From Streptomyces cyaneus (GTDB lineage Bacteria; Actinomycetota; Actinomycetes; Streptomycetales; Streptomycetaceae), in assembly GCF_004028635.1 (NCBI RefSeq), contig NZ_RQJW01000008.1:310001-374000 (forward strand): a DNA stretch of 64,000 nucleotides. Reading direction: 5' to 3'. Made by a program: the position numbers and the translations under genes. Below, in pieces: positions 23,782 through 32,044 of this stretch. The notes under the pieces are model-generated. The model had not been told where the DNA came from, made no database searches, and saw only the letters and a program-made list of their open reading frames with translations. Numbering within the stretch: position 1 is the stretch's first letter; the number at the start of each line of letters is the position of its first letter.

Positions 23782-24657
23782 CTAGCCGGCCGCGCTTCGC
23801 CGATGCAGCCGGTCACCGCCCGCCAGGATCGCCGCCGCCAGCGCGTCCGCCGCGCTCTGTGCGGCGGTGCGGCGGTGGCCATGGACCAGTACGAAATCGA
23901 CCCGGCCCAGCTCCGGCAGCCCGGCCCGGTCGGGCACGCGCACCAGTCCCGGCGGAATCAGGCCACGTGAGTGTGCCATCACGCCCAACCCGGCCCGTGC
24001 CGCCGCGACGAGGCCGTTGAGGCTGCCGCTCGTGCACACGATCCGCCACTCACGCCCCTGCCGCTCCAGCGCCTCCAATGCGAGTGCCCGAGTGATGCCC
24101 GGCGGCGGATAGACGATCAACGGCACCGGACGGTCCGGCTCCAGGCGTAGCCGCTCCGCGCCGATCCACACCAGCCGGTCGTGCCAGACCAGCTCGCCCC
24201 GTGGATCCTCGGGGCGCCGCTTGGCGAGCACCAGGTCGAGTTTTCCGGCGGACAGTTGCTCGTGCAGTGTGCCCGAGAGTTCGACCGTCAGTTCCAGGTC
24301 GACCTCCGGGTGGTCGTAGCGGAAGCCCTCCAGGATCTCCGGCAGCCGGGTCAGCACGAAGTCCTCCGACGCGCCGAAGCGGAGCCGGCCGCGCAGCCGG
24401 GTGCCGGTGAAGAACGCCGTCGCCTGCTCGTGCACCTCCAGGATCCGGCGGGCGAAGCCCAGCATCGCCTCGCCGTCCTCGGTCAGCTCCACGGAGTGGG
24501 TGTCCCGGGCGAACAGCGGCCGCCCGGTGGCATCCTCCAGGCGCCGTACGTGCTGGCTGACGGTCGACTGGCGCAGGCCGAGACGGCGGGCCGCCTGCGT
24601 GAAGCTCAGCGTCTGGGCCACCGCGAGGAACGTACGCAGATGGGAGGGGTCGTACAC
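23782..24657 (-). CDS. LysR-family transcriptional regulator
   Basis: The 291-residue product starts at GTG 24657. Residues 1-60 form the LysR winged helix-turn-helix (LRTFLAVAQTLSFTQAARRLGLRQSTVSQHVRRLE), and about 88-280 a periplasmic-binding-like effector domain (GRLRFGASEDFVLTRLPEILEGF). It diverges from a transporter gene across 167 bases, the usual LysR arrangement, so it probably controls itself and that transporter. Effector unknown. Confidence 0.93.
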   Translation of the reverse strand: MYDPSHLRTFLAVAQTLSFTQAARRLGLRQSTVSQHVRRLEDATGRPLFARDTHSVELTEDGEAMLGFARRILEVHEQATAFFTGTRLRGRLRFGASEDFVLTRLPEILEGFRYDHPEVDLELTVELSGTLHEQLSAGKLDLVLAKRRPEDPRGELVWHDRLVWIGAERLRLEPDRPVPLIVYPPPGITRALALEALERQGREWRIVCTSGSLNGLVAAARAGLGVMAHSRGLIPPGLVRVPDRAGLPELGRVDFVLVHGHRRTAAQSAADALAAAILAGGDRLHRRSAAG

Positions 24658-24824
24658 GCTCCCAGGCTACCCGCTGTTATCGCGGAACGTGATGACAGTC
24701 AGAGTGGTATGCCGGATTCCCGATCGCTGATCGCCGGAGGACGATGGAGAGGGCACGTCCGTGCCGGGAACCCGAAGTTCAGCGAAGCGACAGCCGAGTC
24801 AAGACAGCGAAGTAGTGGAGCACA

Positions 24825-25901
24825 GTGAAACGCCTGCAATGGCCGCGTTGGATGCCGATCGACCCGTACATCCTGCTGTTGCTCGGGACCGTGGGCCTGG
24901 CGGCCCTGTTCCCGGCGCGCGGGACGGCCTCCGATGTGGCGTCCGGTGCCTCCACGGCCGCGATCGCCTTCCTCTTCTTCCTCTACGGCGCCCGGCTGTC
25001 CACCCGTGAGGCGCTGGACGGGCTGAAGCACTGGCGGCTTCACGTCACCGTTCTGGCCTGCACCTTCGTCGTCTTCCCGCTGCTCGGGCTGGCCGCCCGC
25101 GGCCTCGTCCCGGTGGTTTTGACGCACCCGCTCTACCAGGGCCTGCTCTTCCTCACCCTCGTGCCGTCGACGATCCAGTCGTCCATAGCCTTCACCTCGA
25201 TGGCGCGCGGCAACGTGCCCGCAGCGATCTGCGCGGGCTCCTTCTCCTCGCTCGTCGGCATCGTCATCACCCCGCTCCTCGCGGCGGCCGTGCTCGGCAG
25301 CAGCGCGGGCGGTTTCTCCGCCGACTCGGTGGTCCAGATCGTGCTGCAGCTGCTGGTGCCGTTCGTCGCCGGGCAGGTGCTGCGGCGCTGGATCGGGGGG
25401 TTCGTCGCCCGGCACAAGAAGGTGCTCGGGCTGGTCGACCGTGGCTCGATCCTGCTGGTCGTCTACACCGCGTTCAGCGAGGGCATGGTCCAGGGCATCT
25501 GGCACCAGGTGAGCCCGATCCGGCTGGCCGGCCTGCTCGCCGTCGAGGCCGTGCTGCTGGCCGTGATGCTCGCCCTGACCTGGTACGGCGCCAAGGCGCT
25601 GCGCTTCGACCGCGAGGACCGCATCGCGATCCAGTTCGCCGGCTCCAAGAAGTCCCTCGCCTCCGGCCTGCCCATGGCGAGTGTCCTGTTCGGCGCGCAC
25701 GCCTCGCTGGCCGTGCTGCCGCTGATGCTCTTCCACCAGATGCAGCTGATGGTGTGCGCGGTCATCGCCAAGCGCCGGGCCCATGACGCCGAGGCCGACG
25801 CCGAAGCCGGGGCCGACGTCGACGCCCCGGAGCCGGTCACCGCGTCGGCGTCAGCCGCAGCGTCACGAACCGCGGTCGGTACAGGGACACGTTCCGGTTG
25901 A
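24825..25901 (+). CDS. Bile acid:sodium symporter-like membrane transporter
   Basis: The 358-residue product starts at GTG 24825, with GGAG upstream. About nine or ten hydrophobic segments are visible, with SSIAFTSMARGNVPAAICAG and GSKKSLASGLPMASVLFG matching the unwound helix regions of the SBF-like (PF13593-type) family. It should import an organic anion with sodium. The C terminus is Ala/Asp/Glu-rich and overlaps the convergent propeller gene by 65 bases. The divergent LysR gene is the likely regulator. Substrate unknown. Confidence 0.88.
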   Translation: MKRLQWPRWMPIDPYILLLLGTVGLAALFPARGTASDVASGASTAAIAFLFFLYGARLSTREALDGLKHWRLHVTVLACTFVVFPLLGLAARGLVPVVLTHPLYQGLLFLTLVPSTIQSSIAFTSMARGNVPAAICAGSFSSLVGIVITPLLAAAVLGSSAGGFSADSVVQIVLQLLVPFVAGQVLRRWIGGFVARHKKVLGLVDRGSILLVVYTAFSEGMVQGIWHQVSPIRLAGLLAVEAVLLAVMLALTWYGAKALRFDREDRIAIQFAGSKKSLASGLPMASVLFGAHASLAVLPLMLFHQMQLMVCAVIAKRRAHDAEADAEAGADVDAPEPVTASASAAASRTAVGTGTRSG

Positions 25902-27075
25902 GCTGCGCCGCGGCGCCGCCCGTCTCCAGCCAGTTGACGTCGTAGCTGACGACGAGACGTCCGTCGCCGCTCAGCTCGGGGTGCGTCTGCGGGTTGTACG
26001 CGGCGACCTGGCCGCCCTGCGGCAGCGACGGGCTGAAGTCCTTGGTCGGCCCGTGCCAGGGGCCGGCGGGGGAGCAGGCCCAGTACGACGTCACGGTGGT
26101 CAGCCCCTCGGTACCCGCGGCCATCGTGAACAGGACGTACGTCCCCCGCACCCGCGCCACCGAGAACGCGCTGCCCACCCCCTGGCGCTGCCCGTCCCCG
26201 AGCACCGCACGCGGCCGGGCAGCGCCGGCCCTGGCCCACGCGGAGCCGTTCCAGTACTGCCAGGCCCCCGCCTCGGCCAGCCTGCCCTCGGGCACGCGCG
26301 CGACGTACGCGTGCGAGGCCGGCCGGGACGCGGCCTGGCCGTCGTCGCCCCCGAAGACGTACGTCCACCCGCCCTCCTCGACCAGCGTCGTGCCGAACAG
26401 GACCCGCCGGGAGGGATCCGGCACCAACTGCTGGTCGAGGACCTTGACGACCGACTCGACCCGCAGGTCGGGCAGCGAGAGCGTGGCGACCTCGGTGGCG
26501 GTGGGCACACCGTAGATCCACGGGGACTGTCCGGCCGTGCGCACCCACAGCAGCACCCGCAGGACCTGCTCGGAGGAGCCGGGGGAGCGGGGCTCGACCC
26601 GGGCGGCCACCGGCCAGCGCCACTGGTTCGGGGCAGGGTCGGGGAAGAGCGGGGTGGGCAGGGTGCGCTCCAGGCGCCCGTCGCGCATGACGACCGCCGA
26701 GTTGCGCACCAGGGGAGCGGTCGTGTCCCGCCAGGTGTGGGACTCGCCGAACGGGTTGGGCGGGGCGTACACCTGGCCCAGGTAGGTGTCGGAGAACAGC
26801 CACAGCAGCCGGCCGTCCGGCAGCCGCACCGAGTGGGTGCCGTCGCCGCCGGTCCAGTCGTCGGTGCGGGAGGGGTCGTCGCCGTAGCGGGCGAACTCGG
26901 CGGTGAGGCCGTCGTCGGCCTTCCAGGACGCGACCGAGTGCGGTGCGCACGTGCCACCGCCCTCCCGTTCGCCGTCGTCCGGGAGGGCGGTGAGCAGCAC
27001 GGCCCCGAGAACCAGGGCCAGCAGGAGTCCGAGGCCGGTTCCCGTGCGCTGCCGTGCTCGTGTGTCGTCGGGCAC
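25837..27075 (-). CDS. Membrane-anchored beta-propeller protein (DUF4185/DUF5005-like)
   Basis: The likely start is GTG 27075, giving 412 residues. One hydrophobic segment (GLGLLLALVLGAVLLTALP, about 15-33) serves as membrane anchor or signal. The rest is beta-rich, with a five-bladed-propeller look: LPDGRLLWLFSDTYLG, AVVMRDGRLE, TYVFGGDDG and LVVSYDVNW. The family call is tentative; similar proteins are related to GH43-type glycosidases. It lies 19 bases after the sialidase in the same direction, so the two are probably co-expressed and act on extracellular glycans. Confidence 0.7.
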   Translation of the reverse strand: MPDDTRARQRTGTGLGLLLALVLGAVLLTALPDDGEREGGGTCAPHSVASWKADDGLTAEFARYGDDPSRTDDWTGGDGTHSVRLPDGRLLWLFSDTYLGQVYAPPNPFGESHTWRDTTAPLVRNSAVVMRDGRLERTLPTPLFPDPAPNQWRWPVAARVEPRSPGSSEQVLRVLLWVRTAGQSPWIYGVPTATEVATLSLPDLRVESVVKVLDQQLVPDPSRRVLFGTTLVEEGGWTYVFGGDDGQAASRPASHAYVARVPEGRLAEAGAWQYWNGSAWARAGAARPRAVLGDGQRQGVGSAFSVARVRGTYVLFTMAAGTEGLTTVTSYWACSPAGPWHGPTKDFSPSLPQGGQVAAYNPQTHPELSGDGRLVVSYDVNWLETGGAAAQLNRNVSLYRPRFVTLRLTPTR

Positions 27076-27094
27076 GCCCGGGACGTTAGTGGTC

Positions 27095-28975
27095 TCAGCG
27101 CACCTGGTCCATGGGCAGCCACAGGACGGTATCGGCAGTGGCCGAACCCTTACGGGCGGTGACCTGTGCCGCGGCGTTGATTTCCGCGTCGCCGAGTGCC
27201 CGGTTCCACACATGGACGTCGTCGATCGCGCCGGTGAGGAAGGCCCGGCTGTCCATGCGCTGGCCGACGTGCACGCCGAACGGCGAGTTCCGGCTGACCG
27301 AACCGGGCACGTCCGCGGTGCTGATCGCCGTACCGTCCAGGAAGAGCGTCAGCTGTCCCCCACCGCGCCGCAGGGCGAGGTGGTGCCACTCGCCGTCGTT
27401 GTGGGCGTCGGTGGCCCACAGGGATGCGGTGCGCACGGTCCCGAATCCCTGCCGGGTGGTGATCAGGGCACGCACCCGGTCGTTGTCGGGCTCGCCGCGC
27501 AGCCAGACCTGGGGCTGGGTGGAGCCGATCCCGCCCATCCACAGGAACGGCTGCTCGCCGCTGGTGGCGGAGTAGCGGAAGAACAACGAAGCCGTGAATT
27601 CACCGGCGCCGAGCGGAAGTCGGGACCGATACGGCAGGCGTACGGCGTCGTCGTCGCCGTCGAACTCCAGGGCGTTGCCGAGCACGCCGTCCGTCGTCTC
27701 GGCGCCCCCGAGGACGGTCGCGCGGGGTGCGCTCGCGGCGAGGTCGGGAGTGGTCGGGTCGGGGGCGCGGCGCGGGCCGAGCCAAGCCTCGTTGAAGCGG
27801 GCGAAGCGGATCTCGTCGCGCGCGTCGACGGTGCCGCCCTCGTACATCAGGCCCACCGTGGACGCGTCGATGTCCACCATGTCGGAGTAGCCCGACCAGT
27901 CCGTCGTCACGACCTTGCCGCGGTCCACGCTGTCCCACGTGGTGCCGCCGTTCCAGGACGACCGGATCATCATGGTCCGTCGGCGGTCCGGGTCGCCGGG
28001 CGCGGACAGCAGGAGGCGATTGCCCAGGCGGAGCGTGGCGCCCTGGACCTGGGGCGTGTAGAGGTCAGGAATGTCCCGGAAGGGGCCGGTGAAGCTGTCA
28101 CCGCCGTCACGGCTGTACGTCTGGGAGCGGTGGCCGAGGTCGGTGCCGTCCTGTTCCCGGCCGCTGATGAGGATCGTGCCGTCCGTGCGCTCGGTGAGGG
28201 TCACTTCGGACGGCTTCTGCCGGAAGGTGCCGTCGGCGGCGGCGATGGGCCAGGAGTCCTTCGCGCCGATCCGCCAGTGGTCACCGCCGTCGTCGCTGAC
28301 GATGAGGGCGGCGTGGTTGGCGGTGACCCGACTGCCGTCCCAGGTCTCGGTGTTGACGCCGAAGACGAGGCGTCCGGCGTGCTTGCCCCTGGTGAGCTGG
28401 ATGCCGTGCACGGGGCCGGTGGCGTACCAGGAGTTCCAGTTCGCCGGCAGTATCTCGTCGCTCAGATCGCGTGGCTCGGACCAGGTCCGACCGTCGTCGT
28501 CGCTGTACTGGAGATGGGGGGTGCGCTCGCACGGTACGGAGCAACTGCCGCTGTCCGTACGGCCCGTGTTGTACGTCTCCGCCAGCAGGATGCGTCCGGT
28601 CTCGCGGTCCACGATCGGTGCCGGGTTGCCGTGCGTGTCGCCGTCGCCCTCGTTGACGACCTGGAGTGGCCCCCAGGTGCGGCCGCCATCCGTGGACCGC
28701 TTGAGAACGATGTCGATGTCGGCGGCGTCACCGCAGTTGAGCACCCGCCCCTCGGCGAACGCCAGCAGCGTGCCGTCCTTGGTCTTCACGATCGCCGGGA
28801 TCCGGAAGCAGGCGTACCCGGGGTCCTGGGAGGCCTTGAAGAGCAGCTGCTGCTCGAACAGCGGTGTCCGGGTGGTGGGTTGGGACTGCGCCGGACCTAA
28901 GGTCGCGGCCGTCGCCGTGGTGGCGACGGCCGCGACGAGGGCAGCTCTGAGACGTGCGCGAACTCTTGACGGCAT
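27095..28975 (-). CDS. Secreted exo-sialidase (GH33) with C-terminal LamG-like domain
   Basis: The 626-residue product has a signal peptide (about 1-32). The sialidase domain (about 38-400) shows the arginine-containing FRIPAIV motif, the AFAEGR segment, and Asp boxes such as STDGGRTWG, SDDDGRTWS and SRDGGDSFT. A concanavalin-like LamG domain (about 425-620) contains EFDGDDDAVRLP, WHHLALRRGG and IDDVHVWNRAL. GH33 enzymes release terminal sialic acids; some actinomycete relatives act on KDN or other nonulosonic acids. A propeller protein gene follows after 19 bases. No catabolic genes for sialic acid are nearby. Confidence 0.92.
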   Translation of the reverse strand: MPSRVRARLRAALVAAVATTATAATLGPAQSQPTTRTPLFEQQLLFKASQDPGYACFRIPAIVKTKDGTLLAFAEGRVLNCGDAADIDIVLKRSTDGGRTWGPLQVVNEGDGDTHGNPAPIVDRETGRILLAETYNTGRTDSGSCSVPCERTPHLQYSDDDGRTWSEPRDLSDEILPANWNSWYATGPVHGIQLTRGKHAGRLVFGVNTETWDGSRVTANHAALIVSDDGGDHWRIGAKDSWPIAAADGTFRQKPSEVTLTERTDGTILISGREQDGTDLGHRSQTYSRDGGDSFTGPFRDIPDLYTPQVQGATLRLGNRLLLSAPGDPDRRRTMMIRSSWNGGTTWDSVDRGKVVTTDWSGYSDMVDIDASTVGLMYEGGTVDARDEIRFARFNEAWLGPRRAPDPTTPDLAASAPRATVLGGAETTDGVLGNALEFDGDDDAVRLPYRSRLPLGAGEFTASLFFRYSATSGEQPFLWMGGIGSTQPQVWLRGEPDNDRVRALITTRQGFGTVRTASLWATDAHNDGEWHHLALRRGGGQLTLFLDGTAISTADVPGSVSRNSPFGVHVGQRMDSRAFLTGAIDDVHVWNRALGDAEINAAAQVTARKGSATADTVLWLPMDQVR

Positions 28976-29107
28976 GGTGCGGCCCGCCCTTCATCGTCTG
29001 GTCATGCGTCCAGGCATCTGAACATTCGGACATCCCACGTCCAAAGTGCGCATCACAGACGTTAGTTGGGCTATCGCACACATCACAAGAACCGTGCACG
29101 TGTCACG

Positions 29108-30025
29108 TCACGGATGGAGTACCACTTTCCCTCGGTTGCTCCGCGACTCGATCGCCGCGTGCGCCTCGGCCGCCTCCTGGAGCCCGAACTCCCCGTGTAC
29201 GGCAGGCTTCAGCGCGCCCTCGGCGAACAGCTCCCACAACTCCCTGCGCCACCGCTCGTACAACTCCGGCTCCCCGCGGGCGATGCGCGCCATCTGGAAC
29301 CCGACGACGGACTTGGCTCCCACGAGAAGGTCGTACGCCTGGATCGTCCCGCCGCCCGAGCTGTACGCCACGAGCCGCCCGCCCGGGGCGAGCGCGGCGA
29401 GGGCCGGGGTGAGGAGCTCGCCGCCGACCGCATCGAGGACGTAGTCGACGGGGGCTCCCCAAGTGCCCTCCCCGTACGCGACGACCTCGTCTGCGCCGAG
29501 GGAGCGCACGAAGTCCGCCTTGGCCGGATCGGACACGGCACCCACGACCCGCCCCGCGCCCCGGGCTCGCGCGAGCTGCACGGCGAGATGCCCGACGCCG
29601 CTCGCCGCCGCGGTGACCAGTGCCGCCTCCCCGCGCTCGGGCCGAGCGGCCTCCAGCGCGCCGAGTGCGACCAGGCCGCTGCGGACCAGGGCCACCGCGT
29701 CGACGGCCGAGGCGTCGTCCGGCACCGGGGAGGCCATGGTCTCCAACAGCGGTGCGAAGTCGGCGTACCCGTGCCCGAAGCACAGTCCCGTCACCCGGTC
29801 GCCCACCCGGAACCGGCTGACCCCCGCGCCGATGGCCACGACCTCCCCGGCGATCTCTCCCCCGAGCGCGACCGGCTCCGCCGCCTCGGTGACCTTGCGT
29901 ACGACGGGAAGGGTGACGCCGATCGCCTCGCAGCGGACGAGGAGCTCGCCGACGGCCGGTTCGGGGACGGGGGCCTCCTCCATGAAGAGCGGGCCGCCCG
30001 GGGAGTCGTACCGGACACGACGCAT
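29108..30025 (-). CDS. MDR-family quinone oxidoreductase-like dehydrogenase
   Basis: ATG 30025 is preferred: GGAGG sits eight bases before it, whereas the GTG at 30034 directly abuts the GGAGG. The product has 305 residues. It has a GroES-like N-terminal domain and a Rossmann domain with AAASGVGHLAVQLARARGA. The GGEIAGEVVAIGAGV segment fits zinc-free quinone oxidoreductases: structural-zinc cysteines and typical catalytic zinc ligands are absent. It probably uses NADPH. The MarR gene diverges 83 bases away and probably represses it. Confidence 0.9.
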   Translation of the reverse strand: MRRVRYDSPGGPLFMEEAPVPEPAVGELLVRCEAIGVTLPVVRKVTEAAEPVALGGEIAGEVVAIGAGVSRFRVGDRVTGLCFGHGYADFAPLLETMASPVPDDASAVDAVALVRSGLVALGALEAARPERGEAALVTAAASGVGHLAVQLARARGAGRVVGAVSDPAKADFVRSLGADEVVAYGEGTWGAPVDYVLDAVGGELLTPALAALAPGGRLVAYSSGGGTIQAYDLLVGAKSVVGFQMARIARGEPELYERWRRELWELFAEGALKPAVHGEFGLQEAAEAHAAIESRSNRGKVVLHP

Positions 30026-30071
30026 CAACCACACCTCCAGAACGTTGGTGGTCCCGATAGATGCCGAGTCG

Positions 30072-30084
30072 TTGGGAAGTCCAA
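30072..30084. promoter_or_regulatory. TTGG-GAAGT-CCAA inverted repeat, candidate MarR operator
   Basis: A 13-base inverted repeat lies in the 83-base gap between the divergent oxidoreductase and MarR genes. Size and position suit a MarR dimer, although the arms are only four bases. Confidence 0.45.
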
Positions 30085-30108
30085 TGACTTTCGGTTAGGC
30101 TGCGATGC

Positions 30109-30546
30109 ATGCCCGAAGCCCCTCTCCCCGCGATCCGCTCCCTGTCCAGCTGGCTGCTCGGACGTGCGGCCGCGCGCGGCCGGGCCCTGGTGGCCGAGGC
30201 GCTGGCCGCGGAGGGGATGAAGATGTGGCACCACGTCGTACTCTCCGCCGTGCGTGACCTCGCTCCCGTCGCGCAGGCCGATCTCGGGCGCAGCGTCCAG
30301 CTCGACCCCAAGGACCTGGTCGGGATCCTCAACGACCTTCAGGCGCGGGCACTGGTGGTCCGCGCGCCGGATCCGAACGACCGGCGGAAGAACGCGGTCT
30401 CCCTCACCGATGAGGGCGCACGCCTGCTGGAGCGCTGCGAGAAGGCGGCCCGCGAGGCCAACGACGCGCTCCTCGCGCCCCTCTCGCCGGCCGAGCGCGA
30501 CCGGTTCATGGACCTGTTGATCCGGATTTCCGGTACGCAGCGCTGA
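30109..30546 (+). CDS. MarR-family transcriptional regulator
   Basis: The 145-residue product has the MarR winged helix: an N-terminal dimerisation helix, AQADLGRSVQLDPKDLVGILNDLQARALVV recognition region, and the wing RAPDPNDRRKNAVSLTDEG with the conserved DxR. MarR proteins usually repress divergent or downstream genes and release on binding phenolics or oxidants. The divergent quinone-oxidoreductase-like gene is the most likely target. The hydrolase-fold gene 19 bases downstream may be co-transcribed. Confidence 0.93.
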   Translation: MPEAPLPAIRSLSSWLLGRAAARGRALVAEALAAEGMKMWHHVVLSAVRDLAPVAQADLGRSVQLDPKDLVGILNDLQARALVVRAPDPNDRRKNAVSLTDEGARLLERCEKAAREANDALLAPLSPAERDRFMDLLIRISGTQR

Positions 30547-30565
30547 CGGCGGATAACGTTCCGTC

Positions 30566-31084
30566 ATGACCGCACCACTCGCGCTGGACCCCGCGCGCAC
30601 CGCCCTCGTGCTCGTCGACCTGATGGACCGGATCGTCGCGCTGCCCCTGGAGCCCCGTAAGGGAACCGAAGTCCTCGTGACGTGCGAGGAGTTGGCCGCC
30701 GCATTCCGCTCCGCGGGGGCGACCGTCGTCCTCGTCCGTGTCGAACGCCCCTCGGTCGCCGAGCAGCCGCCCGGCAGCGGTCTGGTGGCAGGGCTGCTGA
30801 AGGAGGGCGACCTCGAGATCGTGAAGCGCACGATCGGCGGCTTCCAGGGCACGGGCCTGGACGACCGCCTCCGCGAACGAGGCGTCACCACCCTGGTGTT
30901 CGGCGGCGTCGCCACCAACCTCGGCGTCGAGTCCACCGCCCGCGCCGCCGGCGACCTCGGCTACGAGCTGGTCTTCGTCGAGGACGCGATGACGGCGTTC
31001 ACGGCGGCCGAGCACGAGGCTTCGGTGCGGCTCGACTTCCCGCGGTTGGGGACGGTCGTGACGGCAGCGCAGTTGGTCCTCTGA
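30566..31084 (+). CDS. Isochorismatase-fold hydrolase lacking the catalytic cysteine
   Basis: The 172-residue product has the family's Asp (ALVLVDLMDR) and Lys (VKRTIGGFQGT), but where cysteine hydrolases have a Cys (TxxCVxxT pattern) this protein reads GVATNLGVESTARAA, with Gly. Isochorismatases such as PhzD also lack the Cys and hydrolyse vinyl ethers, so loss of nicotinamidase-type activity does not mean loss of all activity. It follows the MarR gene by 19 bases and may form an operon with it. Confidence 0.87.
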   Translation: MTAPLALDPARTALVLVDLMDRIVALPLEPRKGTEVLVTCEELAAAFRSAGATVVLVRVERPSVAEQPPGSGLVAGLLKEGDLEIVKRTIGGFQGTGLDDRLRERGVTTLVFGGVATNLGVESTARAAGDLGYELVFVEDAMTAFTAAEHEASVRLDFPRLGTVVTAAQLVL

Positions 31085-31086
31085 GA

Positions 31087-31135
31087 CGGGGCCCCTTTCG
31101 GCGCAGGGGGCGCTCCCCGCCGGTCGGGGGCCCCG
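31087..31135. terminator. GC-rich inverted repeats between hydrolase and fdhD
   Basis: CGGGGCCCC (31087-31095) and GGGGCCCCG (31127-31135) pair as 9-base arms in the 73-base gap between convergent genes. A bidirectional terminator is likely. Confidence 0.6.
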
Positions 31136-31157
31136 CCGCCGTGTCGCGGGGAGCCGG

Positions 31158-32021
31158 TCAGGCCTGGGCGGCCGCGGTCCGCAGGGCGAGCCGGTGTTCT
31201 CCCGCGTACACGTTCATGGAGCTGCCCCGCAGGAAGCCCACCAGCGTCAGACCCGTCTCCGCGGCCAGGTCCACCGCGAGGGACGAGGGCGCCGAGACCG
31301 CCGCCAGGACCGGGATGCCGGCCATGACCGCCTTCTGGGCGAGCTCGAAGCTGGCCCGGCCGGAGACGAGAAGGACCGTGCGGGACAGGGGCAGGTCGCC
31401 GTTCTGCAACGCCCGCCCGACCAGCTTGTCGACCGCGTTGTGCCGGCCCACGTCCTCCCGTATGTCCAGCAGCTCGCCGTCCTCGGTGAACAGGGCCGCC
31501 GCGTGCAGGCCCCCGGTCCGGTCGAAGACCCGCTGGGCCGCGCGCAGCCGGTCGGGGAGGCCCGCGAGCAGTTCGGGGTCGAGCCGGACCGGGGGAGTGT
31601 CGCCGCCGTGGGTGTCGTCGATGGGCCAGCGGGCCGTCGTACGCACCGCGTCCAGCGACGCCTTGCCGCACAGCCCGCAGGACGAGGTCGTGTACACATT
31701 GCGCTCGAGCGTGATCTCCGGAATCACCACGCCCGACGCCGTCCTCACGTCCACCACGTTGTACGTGTTCGAGCCGTCCACCGTGGCGCCCGCGCAGTAC
31801 ACGATGTTCTGCAGATCGCCCTGCTCGGCAAGCACCCCCTCGCTCACCAGGAATCCGGCAGCGAGTGCGAAGTCGTCGCCGGGCGTGCGCATGGTGATCG
31901 CCAGCGGCTTGCCGTTGAGCCGGATCTCCAGGGGTTCCTCGGCGACGAGTGTGTCCGGCCGGGTGGAGACGGCGCCGTCCCGGATCCGGATCACCTTGCG
32001 TCGTTCCGTGACTCGTCCCAT
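31158..32021 (-). CDS. fdhD: Formate dehydrogenase accessory sulfurtransferase FdhD
   Basis: ATG 32021 gives 287 residues; upstream in-frame sequence overlaps the preceding gene and is unlikely to be coding. FdhD takes sulfur from the cysteine desulfurase IscS and transfers it to the molybdenum cofactor, which FDH needs for activity. The CxxC pair is in TSSCGLCGK. Other family marks are TPGDDFALAAGFLVSEG, REDVGRHNAVDKLVG and LVSGRASFELAQKA. It is the last gene of the FDH operon, 23 bases after the iron-sulfur protein. Confidence 0.96.
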   Translation of the reverse strand: MGRVTERRKVIRIRDGAVSTRPDTLVAEEPLEIRLNGKPLAITMRTPGDDFALAAGFLVSEGVLAEQGDLQNIVYCAGATVDGSNTYNVVDVRTASGVVIPEITLERNVYTTSSCGLCGKASLDAVRTTARWPIDDTHGGDTPPVRLDPELLAGLPDRLRAAQRVFDRTGGLHAAALFTEDGELLDIREDVGRHNAVDKLVGRALQNGDLPLSRTVLLVSGRASFELAQKAVMAGIPVLAAVSAPSSLAVDLAAETGLTLVGFLRGSSMNVYAGEHRLALRTAAAQA

Positions 32022-32044
32022 GTCCCTGTCCCCACCAGTCCTGA

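Noticed and set aside
30072..30084. A confident MarR operator call
   Set aside because: The inverted repeat arms are only four bases and could occur by chance, so it is listed only as a candidate.
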